Source: Amyelois transitella (taxonomy: Eukaryota; Arthropoda; Insecta; Lepidoptera; Pyralidae). From it: a DNA stretch of 64,000 bases. The position numbers and the translations under genes were made by a program. Shown here piece after piece: positions 50,301-62,205 of this stretch. Where the stretch lies: the NCBI RefSeq assembly GCF_032362555.1, contig NC_083516.1:4985001-5049000 (forward strand). The letters run 5' to 3'. The notes beneath the pieces are model-generated. The model did no database searches, had not been told where the DNA came from, and worked only from the letters and a program-made list of their open reading frames with translations. The stretch's first letter is position 1; the number at the start of each line of letters is the position of its first letter.

Positions 50301-53300
50301 GCATTTAATTAGAAGTTTACATTTAACGACCCGTGAAATATTGCGCGACTTGGAGAATTTAAAGCGCCGGTGTGAATACTGAGAAACGATAAATGCGGTT
50401 TCAAAATTCGAATGTACCGATTTATTTTATGGACTTTTTCTGCTGATGGTATCGGTCGCGTTTATCTTTATCAGTATTAAAGATTTGGTTAATGCGCGCG
50501 TTGGTGAGTCAGTACTTACGGAGCCCCTCTCAAGCGCGGGGCTTTCGTTATGAACTTGAATGACGCAGTTGTATGAATGGCGCGGGAATGAATGTGAGTC
50601 GGAAGTGCGAGGCCCGCTTCACGCTAGTCCATTGCAGCGCACGTGCAATCATGAGCTGCATCCGATGCCCGCATCGCTTCAACGTCTCGAAGGGCTCATT
50701 GGATTTTTTATTCCTATGATCAAAGTTTTTTCTATCGATTAAGAACTTGGGGTCTTGTTGCTAGAATAGTATTATAATCGCTTTGATTGCTTGTTTGGGT
50801 CGGTTTCTTTGTGCTTACATAGGATTAGCCCTTTATTGAAAAGTTGATATTGTTCGCCTTCTTATGTAATAATGAAATGATAGTAATCGGAAAATTAAGG
50901 CAAATTGAAATTAATAACAGTGTCGGTAAATGTAGTGAGTTGGATAAAAAAGTGAATTAAGCTTCTCATAGACAAAGAGCTTATCATCATTATAACATTA
51001 TATATTTTATATAAATGAATTTTAGGGTGAAATAAAGAACGAATGAAATAAATTATTTAAATAGTGAATTGCGCAACTTCAATTTCTAGAATCAATTAAA
51101 TATTGAAACTTAGTAATTCAATTATTCAAATAATAAAACTTAGCTATTTATCTCTAAGAATATATTACATTGTAATGTAATACAACGTGCTTAACATCTA
51201 AACAATTTAACATATTCCTAGTTTAATAGTATTCCTATCAAAACATGTTGCATGTGGCAAGGCAGGTCAGAACTAAACATGTAGGTGTAAGATTTCAATA
51301 TGTACTTCAATAACAAGAGTCAGATAATTTGATATTCACATACCCCATGCATGTGCGTGTTGGCATAATGTGGTAAACATTCTTCAATGAACTGCGCAGG
51401 CGCTGTATGTGAGCGGCTGCATTTTATTGAGTCCAGGGAAACAAGATCTCAGCTACATCGTACCCGTACTATTTTTATTAGGAATGTTATCTTAACTTCC
51501 ATGATACTAGCTGCATGTTTAAAGTCAAAGGCTTATGAACTTAGGATTCTCCGATTATGGTTTGGGCTAGAAAATATTAAAATAATTTTCATTATAAGCC
51601 GATGACCAGTTTTTAAATGAATATAATATATCGAACAAATCACACATTTAGGTAACCCTAAAGTAGGTAATTTGTAAAAGACTTTATTTTTAAACGACTT
51701 CAAAAAAGACTCATTTAGACCGTATTTTCTATTATGATATCGTTTCAGTTCAGGTGTTTGTTTTTGTTTCATAGTGTAAATAATTAAACAAAACAAAAAT
51801 TACGTGTACCACTTTTCATTTGTAAGATTACTTATATATTTACCTGCAGTTTAGTTTTTTCTTACATAATGCCGTGACCTTTAATCCTTTTTTACATAAT
51901 CATTAGTCAATGATTATGAATTAAAGCAATCCAGTATAACTCCTTAGCTGGAGTCAATTAAAATCATATTCGAGGCTCATTAACATTCGCGTAGACCGGT
52001 TGCATTCAGTGGTCAGAAGTGGCACCATACTAATTATACCACAAAGCACTGAATACCCGCATTGGGGGCCGGCCGCAGTAATCGTTTGGCTCTGTGAATT
52101 ACATAGATCTAGCTAATTTAGAATAGGTCGCCGTGCCGTGGCTGATTGGTCTAAACATTAATGGTCGTTTATTCAAAGCTATATCTATTCAAAAACTGGA
52201 TTTTATAAAAATATTTTATATTTATAATAATTGTTCGTTAGGTTTTCTTGAAATTTAGCAGGGTGTGTGGTTGGATTAGTGATTAAAACAATCTAAATCG
52301 AATGTTTGGACTTATATAATGCAGAACCTATTAAAAACGGAGACTTTTAGAATTAATTCTTAAGCATAATGTAAAAAAAAAACAAGTGCCAAAGATGTGA
52401 ATTGTGAAACAATTTTAGAAAATAATAAATTTGATAAAACATGGTAATAACTTGTATGTTCTAACGATATTTATATTCCGACATAAATATTTCGATCTCA
52501 TCTACAAAAAATACCTAAGTATAAATTTATAAGTCACCGTATCGAACCCAATGAATTATCACTATCGTATTCTATCTCGATTATCGAAACAAATGTAAAG
52601 TCGTCTTGTAATCGTTTGTTTACTTGACAGAGGCATAAATTACCAAGTGATTAACATAATTAAAATTCACTATTCCCATCGCAGTCGCAACTAGTTTAGC
52701 TGGCAAATAAAATAATTATGTGCGTTTATAATAAAATTGCAAGCTTAGCATAAGCGATTGACTAATGCATTCATTGCGTAACTTTAGAGTATTTCTAATT
52801 TTGCAGCAGGTTTGTTCATTGACGTTGATGATTTTACAATATTTAATTGGAATTTAATAAAGTATAATGGATATTAGTTGACACGGATACATAAAAATTA
52901 ATAATTGTCTGTCATCATTGCACATTCCATGTTATGTTATCAGCTGTTGATTAAGGTTACAAATCTTTTGGTCTGGTGAAGAATGCTTTGAAGTTTGCTA
53001 GGGCATACATTTATTGGCAAAGTTTTAAGGTCGAATTTGCATATCACCTTATAAAGCTTGTTAAATAAAAATCTAAGTTTAAAAATGTATTCAAATTGTC
53101 ATGTATTAACTAAAAGACTTGGGTATAAAGACGTGACTACTGTACAAAATTATTTGGAAACAAGTTTTATTGCACTGGTGTCACTACTTATCCTACTGTA
53201 ATTTATTGTTTGTGGCCCACAGAACGTGATCTCCATAAGATTTCCGTTTCGTTCCGTTTCCAGAACTAAATAGAAGAACTGCGTAAATTTTTAAGTCAAT

Positions 53301-56300
53301 ATGCACACTTAATCAGTAGAGTAAACAAAGGACAAAAATATAAACACGCAATATCAACGAGTGAGATGAAATCGAGAATGCATACGGGCATAAACAAACT
53401 GAAACGTAATACGCACGCTAAGGTCCGTACTCAGTGAGTACATACTAAACCACTTAGAAGTATTGGGCACAAAATAGTGAGATTACAGAAATATATGTGA
53501 AATGTTAATCGAATATCATTAAGCCTAACAGTGGCTCTGTCTATCATAGAGCAAGAGATATAGATGTGATTATATAAATGAATGAGTAATCCTGTCATAA
53601 CGTATTTCTATTTTCCACTCTAATAGTGTTAGTCTTGGATGCGTCTTACCTCTGTGGAAAGGAGCCCGAGTAACGCATCTTTATGTAGTGTCCACTCAAA
53701 AAGCATAATTGAATAATACTCCGAAGATGTAAAAAAATCAAAATTTAAACGAAATCTATTGTTACCAGTTTAATGGACAGTCAAAAAATATAAGTTCATC
53801 GTTATTATTTACTTCACACTCGAGTCTTACGGTGAATTACTATGGTGTGTTACTATTATAAAAAATGTCTTCTGTCATCGTGTTAATTTGTATTTCGTAC
53901 AAACATTTACTGGCAGTACGCGCCAAATAGCACTCTCAATCGACGGAAGGATCCTCAGGCGCCGAATGTCAATTTTCTAAAGATTACACAGCGTTTGGAC
54001 AGCCTCAACAAACATGAGCCTATTAGGGCTGGCACCATACACTTTGTTCCTACAGTATTATTGAAAAAAAAAGAACATATTGATTACCTTGCCATGCTAG
54101 CAAATTATTAATATTAAAATTAAATTTCTGTTATTTGTGTCTATAAAGCAAATTTGAAGCAGAAACAATTTTGGCAAATTATAGTAGACTTCAAAAGCTT
54201 CAGTCGTTCCTACAATTTTTTCAAAAGATAAAATTTCAGAAACTGTCAGCCCTAAAGATCTCGTCAACCTAACACTTAATATTCATACGCCTAATGGCCA
54301 TAATAGCTTGCTAAGAGACTGTTTGTCCATACAACTCGTATGTAATGGATCTGATATTCTTTCGCTCGTTTATGAAATGTTCCAAGCCTTCAGCTTTGTT
54401 GATAATCTTCATGTGCATATAACATTGAAGCAGAGCCTTTGGATTATGAAGGTTAAACATGACTGAGCTATATGAAATAAATAAAATGTATATGTTGGAC
54501 AAATCACAGAGGATAGAGCTAGCTCAAAGTAGGTAAGTTCGCACGTATGGTACGGGATACCAACTAAGACTTGTTTTGATTATATGTACATAATTCGGAA
54601 TTATCCTGAAAAACTTGTCCAATATAATTACCGAACCCATATTTGTATTAGCTTTATTTATTTCTTGCTAATCCAAGTTTGTTGAGCACATCAGTCGAAG
54701 CGTAAGAATCCCACATGATACAACAAAGTAAACTAAGGTTAGCGTCCTGCTGTCTAGCCAGGAGCTCGCCCTCTCGTCTGTGTAATCATAGCTAATCCCG
54801 CATGAAGAGCGAGCAACCAACATGGAACCCGCGATAAAAACATCATCTGTACCTAACTGACTAGACTAGTGCCACAGTATAATAAAGCTAGTGCGTTTCA
54901 AATAGGCGATTGAGTTATAATGACAGTGCGACGACCTCGCGTACGCAATGGGCGCGTATTAAATACAGTCCTAGTGTCTGATGAATGTTTTCCTGCGACA
55001 TACCATTGTTTCAGAGCTGTGTTCCAGAGAGAGCACAATACGACGATATTGATTATGGAGAAAGTAAAGATATAGGTGCGCTTCGGCGATCAGTAAAATT
55101 GCAATATTGGTTTATTATTAGCGATCTTGGCCACAAAATTGGGAGCATTTGCAGAATATGCTGGTTGCGCCGAAATTCTTGATATTTTCACAGTATACTC
55201 GTTTGGTACCTGCAGCAGTGTATGTCGCGTCGTAGTTATTTGTATGGAATTCCTGAAAATAATAAAATACATTCTCTAGTGTTTCTACGGCGAGATCGGT
55301 GGAGAGAGTTTTGGATTTTTTATACAGAAATATTTGGAAATACTGATGAAGAATTACAGATTTCCAGGGCCTACATAAAATCTTATTATCCATTTCTTTG
55401 CTTGGCTTAGGTAATGCTGAGGATAAATTTGATGAACTCACACCTCGTAACAAGCACACAGTTTCGTTAATTTTCGTGCCACGACATCTCATGCTGTCGC
55501 GCTGTGCAACCAAGACTAAGTGCTAAGTTATCCAATCGTAAAACAGGCTGGTAATGTCTAAATAGGAGGCCTGTCGTTCCAGTTGTACAGTTGCGCTCCT
55601 TAGATGGCCACCGGCGGCGCCCGTTTCTCTTGCCCGCCGGCGCCCTGCGCATGCGTCGGTAGACGGAACGAGATGCCCCAGTCTCTTACATTTTTATGTT
55701 CTTTGTATCAAATGTTACCTATAGTCACTTCACTTTTTAATATTAAGGCTCCATCGTTCAACAAAACGATGATTCTGCCAATGTCAAGGTTGAAAAATAC
55801 ACGATTAACCTGACAAGTGACAATATCGTAGATCCGTGTGTAACTGTTCTGAAAAATCTTAATCTATGTGACAGATGTCAAATGTATACATTATATCATC
55901 TGTCTTTTTTGCAGCTACGTCAAAGATATCGTTTTTCTTCTGTCAAAGAGATCAAGTTACATTTTAAGGACTATAGTAATGACATATTATGTATATTGTC
56001 ACATCTTTGTACTCCCAGAAGTTATGGTGGCTGCATCTGTCTGTACTGAATAGTTGCGAAATATATCAAGTTTTACTTCATTAATTCTTATTCATAAATA
56101 CAACGCTAAATCCCAACCGCCTTACGACATGCAAAACAAACAATAATTCACAACCAAAATAACGTTTGTGTTTTGCTTTCTAGCGGATTTATTTTAAAAA
56201 CATCATTAAAATAGGTTCCTTAAGCAGTAGTCGGTAAATATAATAGAGCTCGTTCGAAATAAAATGATATAAAAAAGCTCCGGAGCTTCACCGCCGACGC

Positions 56301-56600
56301 TTCTAAATCCCAAAGACCGCACACTGTCAAAATATTGTCAAAGTGAATTCCACGCGTCCAATATATTATAATGATTTTCCACTTGGCAATAATCCTAGCG
56401 ATTTATTTCGATCTCGGCAGATATTAAACCGCACATATCTAGGTGAAACGTCATTCCCGTTCGTGTAAGGTTATTGAACCCAGTATTAAGGCTGACAAAG
56501 GCGGTGGGATTGTTGCAAGATTTTAGGGAACTTCGGTCGAATGTGACGGCGGCGAGATGTCTCTTGACTGCGGTGGTATATTTAGTGGTGACGGCGTGTG
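47351..56600 (+). other. Presumed intron, middle part
   Basis: No supported exon. GC-richer patches occur at about 48830-48950 (with TGACGTCA at 48876-48883), 49720-50400, 50520-50700 and 55570-55690. A minus-strand LINE-tail fragment lies at about 48627-48702 (CCACTTGCCACGATTCCTG ... ACCTGACCTTTCACCAGGAC), and a SINE tail fragment near 53520-53580. The longest frames (47800-48312 minus; 55118-55513 minus) show no domain. Confidence 0.4.
49720..50400. promoter_or_regulatory. GC/CpG-rich patch inside the presumed intron
   Basis: A sharp rise in GC and CpG (for example CGCGATAGCATCTCGGCGCC and GGCCGCCGCCGCAGCC). It may be an alternative promoter, an enhancer or an unrecognised exon region; the sequence alone does not decide. 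Confidence 0.3.
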
Positions 56601-56610
56601 ACGGCTTGAC

Positions 56611-56762
56611 AACATCGTAAATTATAAAGTTTAACGGATGGATTTGCAGATGAGAAATGAGGAATATGGTGAGAGTAAAGTAACTAAGTATTAGCCCATT
56701 GGGTCATATTCCTCATTTCTCATTTGCATATTCATCCGTTAAACTTTATAATTTACGATGTT
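56611..56762. ncRNA. Long near-perfect hairpin (58-bp arms, 36-nt loop)
   Basis: The left arm 56611-56668 and right arm 56705-56762 match at about 54 of 58 positions, beginning AACATCGTAAATTATAAAGT on each strand. It could be a foldback MITE or a transcript folding into a long double-stranded stem. It is longer than a normal pre-miRNA, so RNA function is only a possibility. Confidence 0.5.
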
Positions 56763-57059
56763 GTATGAAAGTTAAATATATGAAACGATGTTATTACTAT
56801 ATTTGTACTTAGAATATGTTAAAATACAGAAAATAACGATCACAAAATGCGACGTCGTCTTTTCTCATAATGTTGTTAAGTTCAACAGAGAGCGTCTATT
56901 GAGAGAGAGTATCTATTGTATAACATGTCGTTCTGTTTCTGAGAATTCCCGAGCAGACGTCGCGGAAGCGTCTGTCGGCAACGTCTAGTAGCTTGTGCTG
57001 CACTAGAGTTTGCACCACCAATTTGGCAAGCCCGCAACCGGCTCTGTATCCGGAGACAT

Positions 57060-57240
57060 CGGTCACCACCTCACCTCAGCCGGGTAACGTCACCCGCCCT
57101 TGACGTACACGACTATTGATTGACGTCAACCGTCTCGGATCACTAGCTCATTCAGTCGAATGGAGACGTAAACGTACGGTCAAATCGACGCGTTCGTCAG
57201 CAATTTGAGTGGAAATCTAGGTCGTGCTTGTTTTACAAGA
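57060..57240. promoter_or_regulatory. Cluster of CRE-like sites
   Basis: A full palindromic TGACGTCA at 57121-57128 lies among GTAACGTCAC, CTTGACGTAC and GAGACGTAAACG within about 130 bp of GC-richer DNA. This is a plausible CREB/ATF-type enhancer in the presumed intron; motif evidence only. Confidence 0.35.
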
Positions 57241-57271
57241 AAATGTTAAGGAAAGCAGAAATCGCGGTTGC

Positions 57272-57320
57272 TTAAAATTTGATTCAAATCTTTATTAAAA
57301 AAATTTGAATCAAATTTTAA
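57272..57320. repeat. Perfect 18-bp hairpin
   Basis: TTAAAATTTGATTCAAAT and ATTTGAATCAAATTTTAA around a 13-nt AT loop. Confidence 0.9.
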
Positions 57321-57624
57321 ACAATAATAAACAGTAAAATTACATGCTGCTGCTGCTGCAATACAAACTGCATGCTGTACTGCAGGAACTATTAAACTCT
57401 ATATGTCATCGCAATTTTACAATAAATAGTGCTAAATTTCTTTTAAGAATGGCGGACACACTGTCATGCCCTAAAAGATACAGCTTCGCGCAATAATAGT
57501 CTGTCCGAGTCGAGATGCTTATAAGAAGCATGTAAAGTCAACAGTACGTACTGGTTTCAAAAGGCTTCGAGATTTTAAGCAAAGAGAAAAGGAATAAAAC
57601 AAACTGTTAATGATTATATCCATG

Positions 57625-57872
57625 TGGTTCCCGACACCAATACAAAAAAGAATAGGACGATTGCATCTCTTTCCCATGGATGTCGTAAAAAGCGAATAAG
57701 GAATATAAACTTGAGGTTCTTTTTTTAGGCGATGGGCTAGCAACCTGTCACTATTTAAATCTCAATTGTATCATTAAGCCAAATAGCTGAACGTGGCCTA
57801 TCAGTCTTTTCAAGACTGTTGGCTCTGTCTACCCCGCAAGGAATATAGACGTGACAATATGTATATATGTGT
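57625..57872 (+). mobile_element. Near full-length ATGT-tailed SINE
   Basis: All family blocks in order: TGTGGTTCCCGACACCAATA, AATAGGACGATTGCATCTC, GGGCTAGCAACCTGTCACTA, GCCTATCAGTCTTTTCAAGA, TCTACCCCGCAAGGAATATA, ATATGTATATATG tail. Confidence 0.85.
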
Positions 57873-58167
57873 GTTAATAATAATATTATAGCTCCTCACT
57901 TTCATTGGTATGTTCCCAAATTTTTATGACGAGTATTAAATAGAACGCTAAATAATATTTATTGCGTTTTTATAGTTTAATGTTGTGAAAATTTTTTATG
58001 TTCCTATCTGGAAAATTTCTGTTGACAAAATGAAACTTTTTCTCATTTTTATCGGTATACTATACTATATATTCAAGTGGTTGATCTCATGAAAGTTCAA
58101 AGCTTGGCGATAGCAGAGGGGCGCGCCGCCCGCCCACGACAACCGGTGCGTACATCTTGCTCATATA

Positions 58168-58330
58168 CATACACATATTACGTCTTTGTCCCTTTTAGAT
58201 GGGTAGACAGAGCCAACAGACTCTTAAATATGAACCGACCTAAAGGGCCGCGTTTCAGCTGGATGGCTTAATAATGGAATTGATATTAAGGCAGTGATAT
58301 GTTTCTAGCGCATCGCGGAAAAGAAGAATT
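58168..58330 (-). mobile_element. Diverged SINE copy
   Basis: Reverse-oriented blocks: TTACGTCTTTGTCCC, TGGGTAGACAGAGCCAACAG, GGCTTAATAATGGAATTGAT, GGCAGTGATATGTTTCTAGC. Confidence 0.6.
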
Positions 58331-61300
58331 TATTAGTCCTTGATTGACTTTTACAATTTGCAAGGGAATAGAAGCAGTAAATAAACATTTTTTTCTTCTA
58401 TTAAGTTCGTCCTAGATGAATGATGATGTAGAATGCCTATGCTCTTGGTCGGCTTTTACGACATTCATCCCACATCCACATTCCTCCACTCACACTGCAT
58501 CTTCTTCACACTTTGAATTTATTATATACGCACAAAAATACTCGTACACTCAGCGTCATAAAATGTACACATTGAGATTTTTCTATTTAGAATGCTAATA
58601 TTAGTGTCCAGGGTTTCGCTCGACTTGCGATTGCGACGCATTTTTGACACAAATAAAGATAATTATTCATCAGTACGTTTCAAGAATCTAGATCTTCAAT
58701 GTTTATAGCTTTTGTTATTCATTCAAAACGATTGTTAAGTAAAATCCTAATAGTTAGTACCTTGGATTATCCTTATTCACTAAAGTTTTTTTTGCGCACC
58801 CAATTGCGAGTGTGTTATTTTATTTAGAGAAAACTTATATTTTTCTCATTACTTCCAATCAGATCAACGAAACTGACTAACTATTTTATTACTAAATATT
58901 AGTATTTTAAGCATAAAAGTATAGGAATAAGTACGTTCGATCTTGTAAATTTTTAAATCTTCAGACCAAACACCTAAGGCTCTGGGTTGTAATGTAGGTA
59001 TGTACTTATTTAGGTTATAATTTTCATGTATTAACTGCCTTCCATTATAATAGACATGTAGAGAATTGAACTATGAACATTTCCATGACTCCTACGTGAT
59101 ACTTATTATACGGCGTTTCCCACAAAGTGGGTTAAGCCTGCCATAAACCGTTATCGGACAAAGTTTGTGGTGCTGTGCGTGCACTATTAAATTACAACGC
59201 TAATCGGCGATTTTGTCAACGTAGGTACCTGCATGTTGACACGGCCCCGTTCTAGTCTCTAACAATTTTGTATTCTAAACAACGCATCTGTTAGTTAAAA
59301 AAATTCTAAGATACTTTCTAAAGACATGATATCACGTCTTCATCCTATATCGTATTTCTAAGGAGGCAGACTTTATTTAGACAGAATCAACATCTTACTT
59401 CGTTTAAAAGCGCAGTTGCTATATACGAAAATCGGTGTAACCAGTCTACTTAGCTATTGGAATTGTATTGGAGAGTAGATTTTAATTGATCATACAAACA
59501 TTTTTCTTTTAAAACTGCTTAATCGCCCCCCGCACCATATCATCATCAAGAGTAAGTTTTGTACATACCTTAGGTAGGCTTAGTTACAAATATCAAGCCA
59601 ATAAGATTTGAATGAACGAAAATAATTTGCCTGCAATTTTTTTTATTTATTTATAGATTTTGTAGTTTTAATTATGTAATAACAAAAAGGGGTAAGGACT
59701 TCCTGTACTGAACGCCGGTAAAGCTTGACAGTAGCCTTGACGAATTCTGCGAAAGTAATTGTACTTAGGTACTAACCATAAGACTCATTCTTTTAGACAT
59801 TTTTCCTCATTTTATCTGAGTTATAGGTTTATGATCTTTTGTATATGCTCGGCTATGTAGTAAAGGAATTATGTTAAACTACTCGAAAGTGAAATTACTC
59901 GAAAACATGATTCGTACATAAATTTGCAGTAACATATACCGTTACTTAAGCACAAATAAAAATTTAAATGTTTGCAACATGTCCTGGGGCAGGGAGAGTG
60001 TGGGAACAAGCAGTGAGGAGTTGCCAGGCATATTTTTATTTGCCGATATCTGTGATCGGCGCCTGCTCCATTAGTCATGTGACAGTACCGACCCTTTAAT
60101 TCCACTCGACACCCGATGTCTTATGCAAATCGGCACGTCTGTACATCACTAATACTGATGAACTATACCCACTTCAACTAACCTTCTGTCTCATCTTCCC
60201 GTATTCTCAGTTGCACTCCTAGCCGCAAAGCTTCAAAGCACAGGGTTTGCGGACCTTTAGTGATTGCCTTCAATTGGATTGAAGTCAAACAGTTCGGTAT
60301 TACTATTTGATACGTATAAGACAGACAGACACATTCTGTGCAGGATTCTTTCAAGTTTTGGAAAATTCGATCTGATTCTTTAACAAACTGAAAACTTTGA
60401 TGTTCAACTACGAATATCGTGTAGACTAGTTTCTGGGTGTAACATTACTATTTGCGATATTGCTATAGATGACAATTGGTTTCATGTAGTTATTCATGTA
60501 GCCGTTAATTTGAATGAAGAAATGTAGACCATGGCTGCATAGGCAGCGCAGGCGCAAGGGAATAGCGCGCCGGAGCGCGGGGGTCAATGCGCCCGCTGAC
60601 TCACCATATGCGACATACGCAGTCTCTATCACGTTATTACTTTCTTATAAGGTTGTCCAGCTTAAATAATGCATGTTATGCAACTGGTTGTAATTTGTGT
60701 TCTGCGCAAGCGCCGCAAAACGTCCCCGTGAGGTCTCCCGCCTCTCATACATCCGACGCAATTTTCCATTTTGTGCTCTTTTTGCTGTCTATTTATGTCG
60801 TCAACTTAGAGGCTTGTCTTGAAGTGTTTATAAAAGGGGATTACATTTACATAAGCTGGTGCATGGCAAAGTATGAAGATGTTATTTTTAAGTTTTGCTA
60901 CGTGCAAATACTTTTTGTCAAGTAGAAGAATTGCGTGCATTTATAATGGAGTTGGGTCCGTCAAACTTGTTACAAAAAGACGCTTATAGAAAGCTAGGTG
61001 TAGACTGTAAACCAAATGTTAAAAAGAAAAAAAGAATATATTTCCATTTGTTAAAAAAAGTCGATGGTAATTTATAAAGGGTTGTTGGTTGTGTATACAA
61101 AAGGGTTCGGCGTGAAGGCACGCAGTTCTTCGCGCCTGTTATCTGATCAATCTTAAACGGGCACCTCCATCGAATAACCAATGAACCTCTACATGGGATC
61201 ATCAGGCGACAACAATGTTTTTATTATTGAGCACGTAAATTGCTTCTTGTTTTTTTTAATGCTTAGAAATAAAAGTTTGGAAAGATTTCATGTCAATGTA

Positions 61301-62005
61301 TTAATACATAAGAAATCTGAAGTACAGTAATTGAAGTTGTAGCTTTATGATTCAGTGCTATAAGAATTGATTGACAGGTAAAACGGCTAAGTCAAACCTT
61401 TATAATATCTTTAAAAATCTATTAACATACGTTGATATTATGTTCAGAACAACACAATGTTTGACCGTATACGAACTCAGTGCCTATACAGATTTAATTG
61501 GAGATTGGAACAACTTGTAAGTAATATTTTACATGCATACATATTATTTAGCACAATATATCGACAGGCTGCCTACTTGGCACCAACGCCAACGACTTCT
61601 GATGTTACTAGTTGCAAGAGCTTTTCTTCTTACTAAATATGAATCTTTTAAACAGATTTTCAAAAAGCAATCCTCATCTTAATATTTCCGCAAACTTTTA
61701 AAAACACCGTCATGAACGTCATGAACATGAGTGGAGCCTTTTTATCCAATCTTAATCAGTCAGATCGAAGTGAAACGATCATTATTTCGGCGTGTCGTCG
61801 AGACAAAATGACACGTTTCGTGCCGCCGGTTCGTGGCGGCATTAAGTATATTATCGAGTTATCGATCAGCGTTGTGAAGCGGCTTGCAATTAGTGGGCCT
61901 TGCAAGTGCAGCGCGGACCTCCCGCGCCGCCTCCTTGCCACACACTCACCAGTACAGAGAGAAAGCTTGGTTAAGAGTGGAAATGATCAAACTTATAAAA
62001 ATATT

Positions 62006-62205
62006 GCCGTGTGGTTTTCGGCATTTTAGAATAGGGCCAGCCTGTATCTTTCCCGGGACGTTGTTAAAGGCTACGAAAGATAAGGCTACTAAACTTGTGA
62101 TCTCAATTCCATCTTAAGCTATGGCTGAACGTGGCCTTTCGGACTTCTAAAAAATAATTGTCTCTGTCTACGCCTCAAGGGGTATAAACATGAATATATA
62201 ATAGT
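62006..62205 (+). mobile_element. Diverged SINE copy
   Basis: GCCGTGTGGTTTTCGGCA head, GTGATCTCAATTCCATCTTA, GCTGAACGTGGCCTTTC and CTCTGTCTACGCCTCAAGGG blocks, with an eroded ATAT tail. Confidence 0.65.

Noticed and set aside
55118..55513. 131-codon minus ORF
   Set aside because: No motif I can name, no splice or promoter context; possibly old repeat debris.
61712..62029. 105-codon plus ORF
   Set aside because: Runs into a diverged SINE and overlaps a GC-rich patch with open frames on both strands; no protein features.
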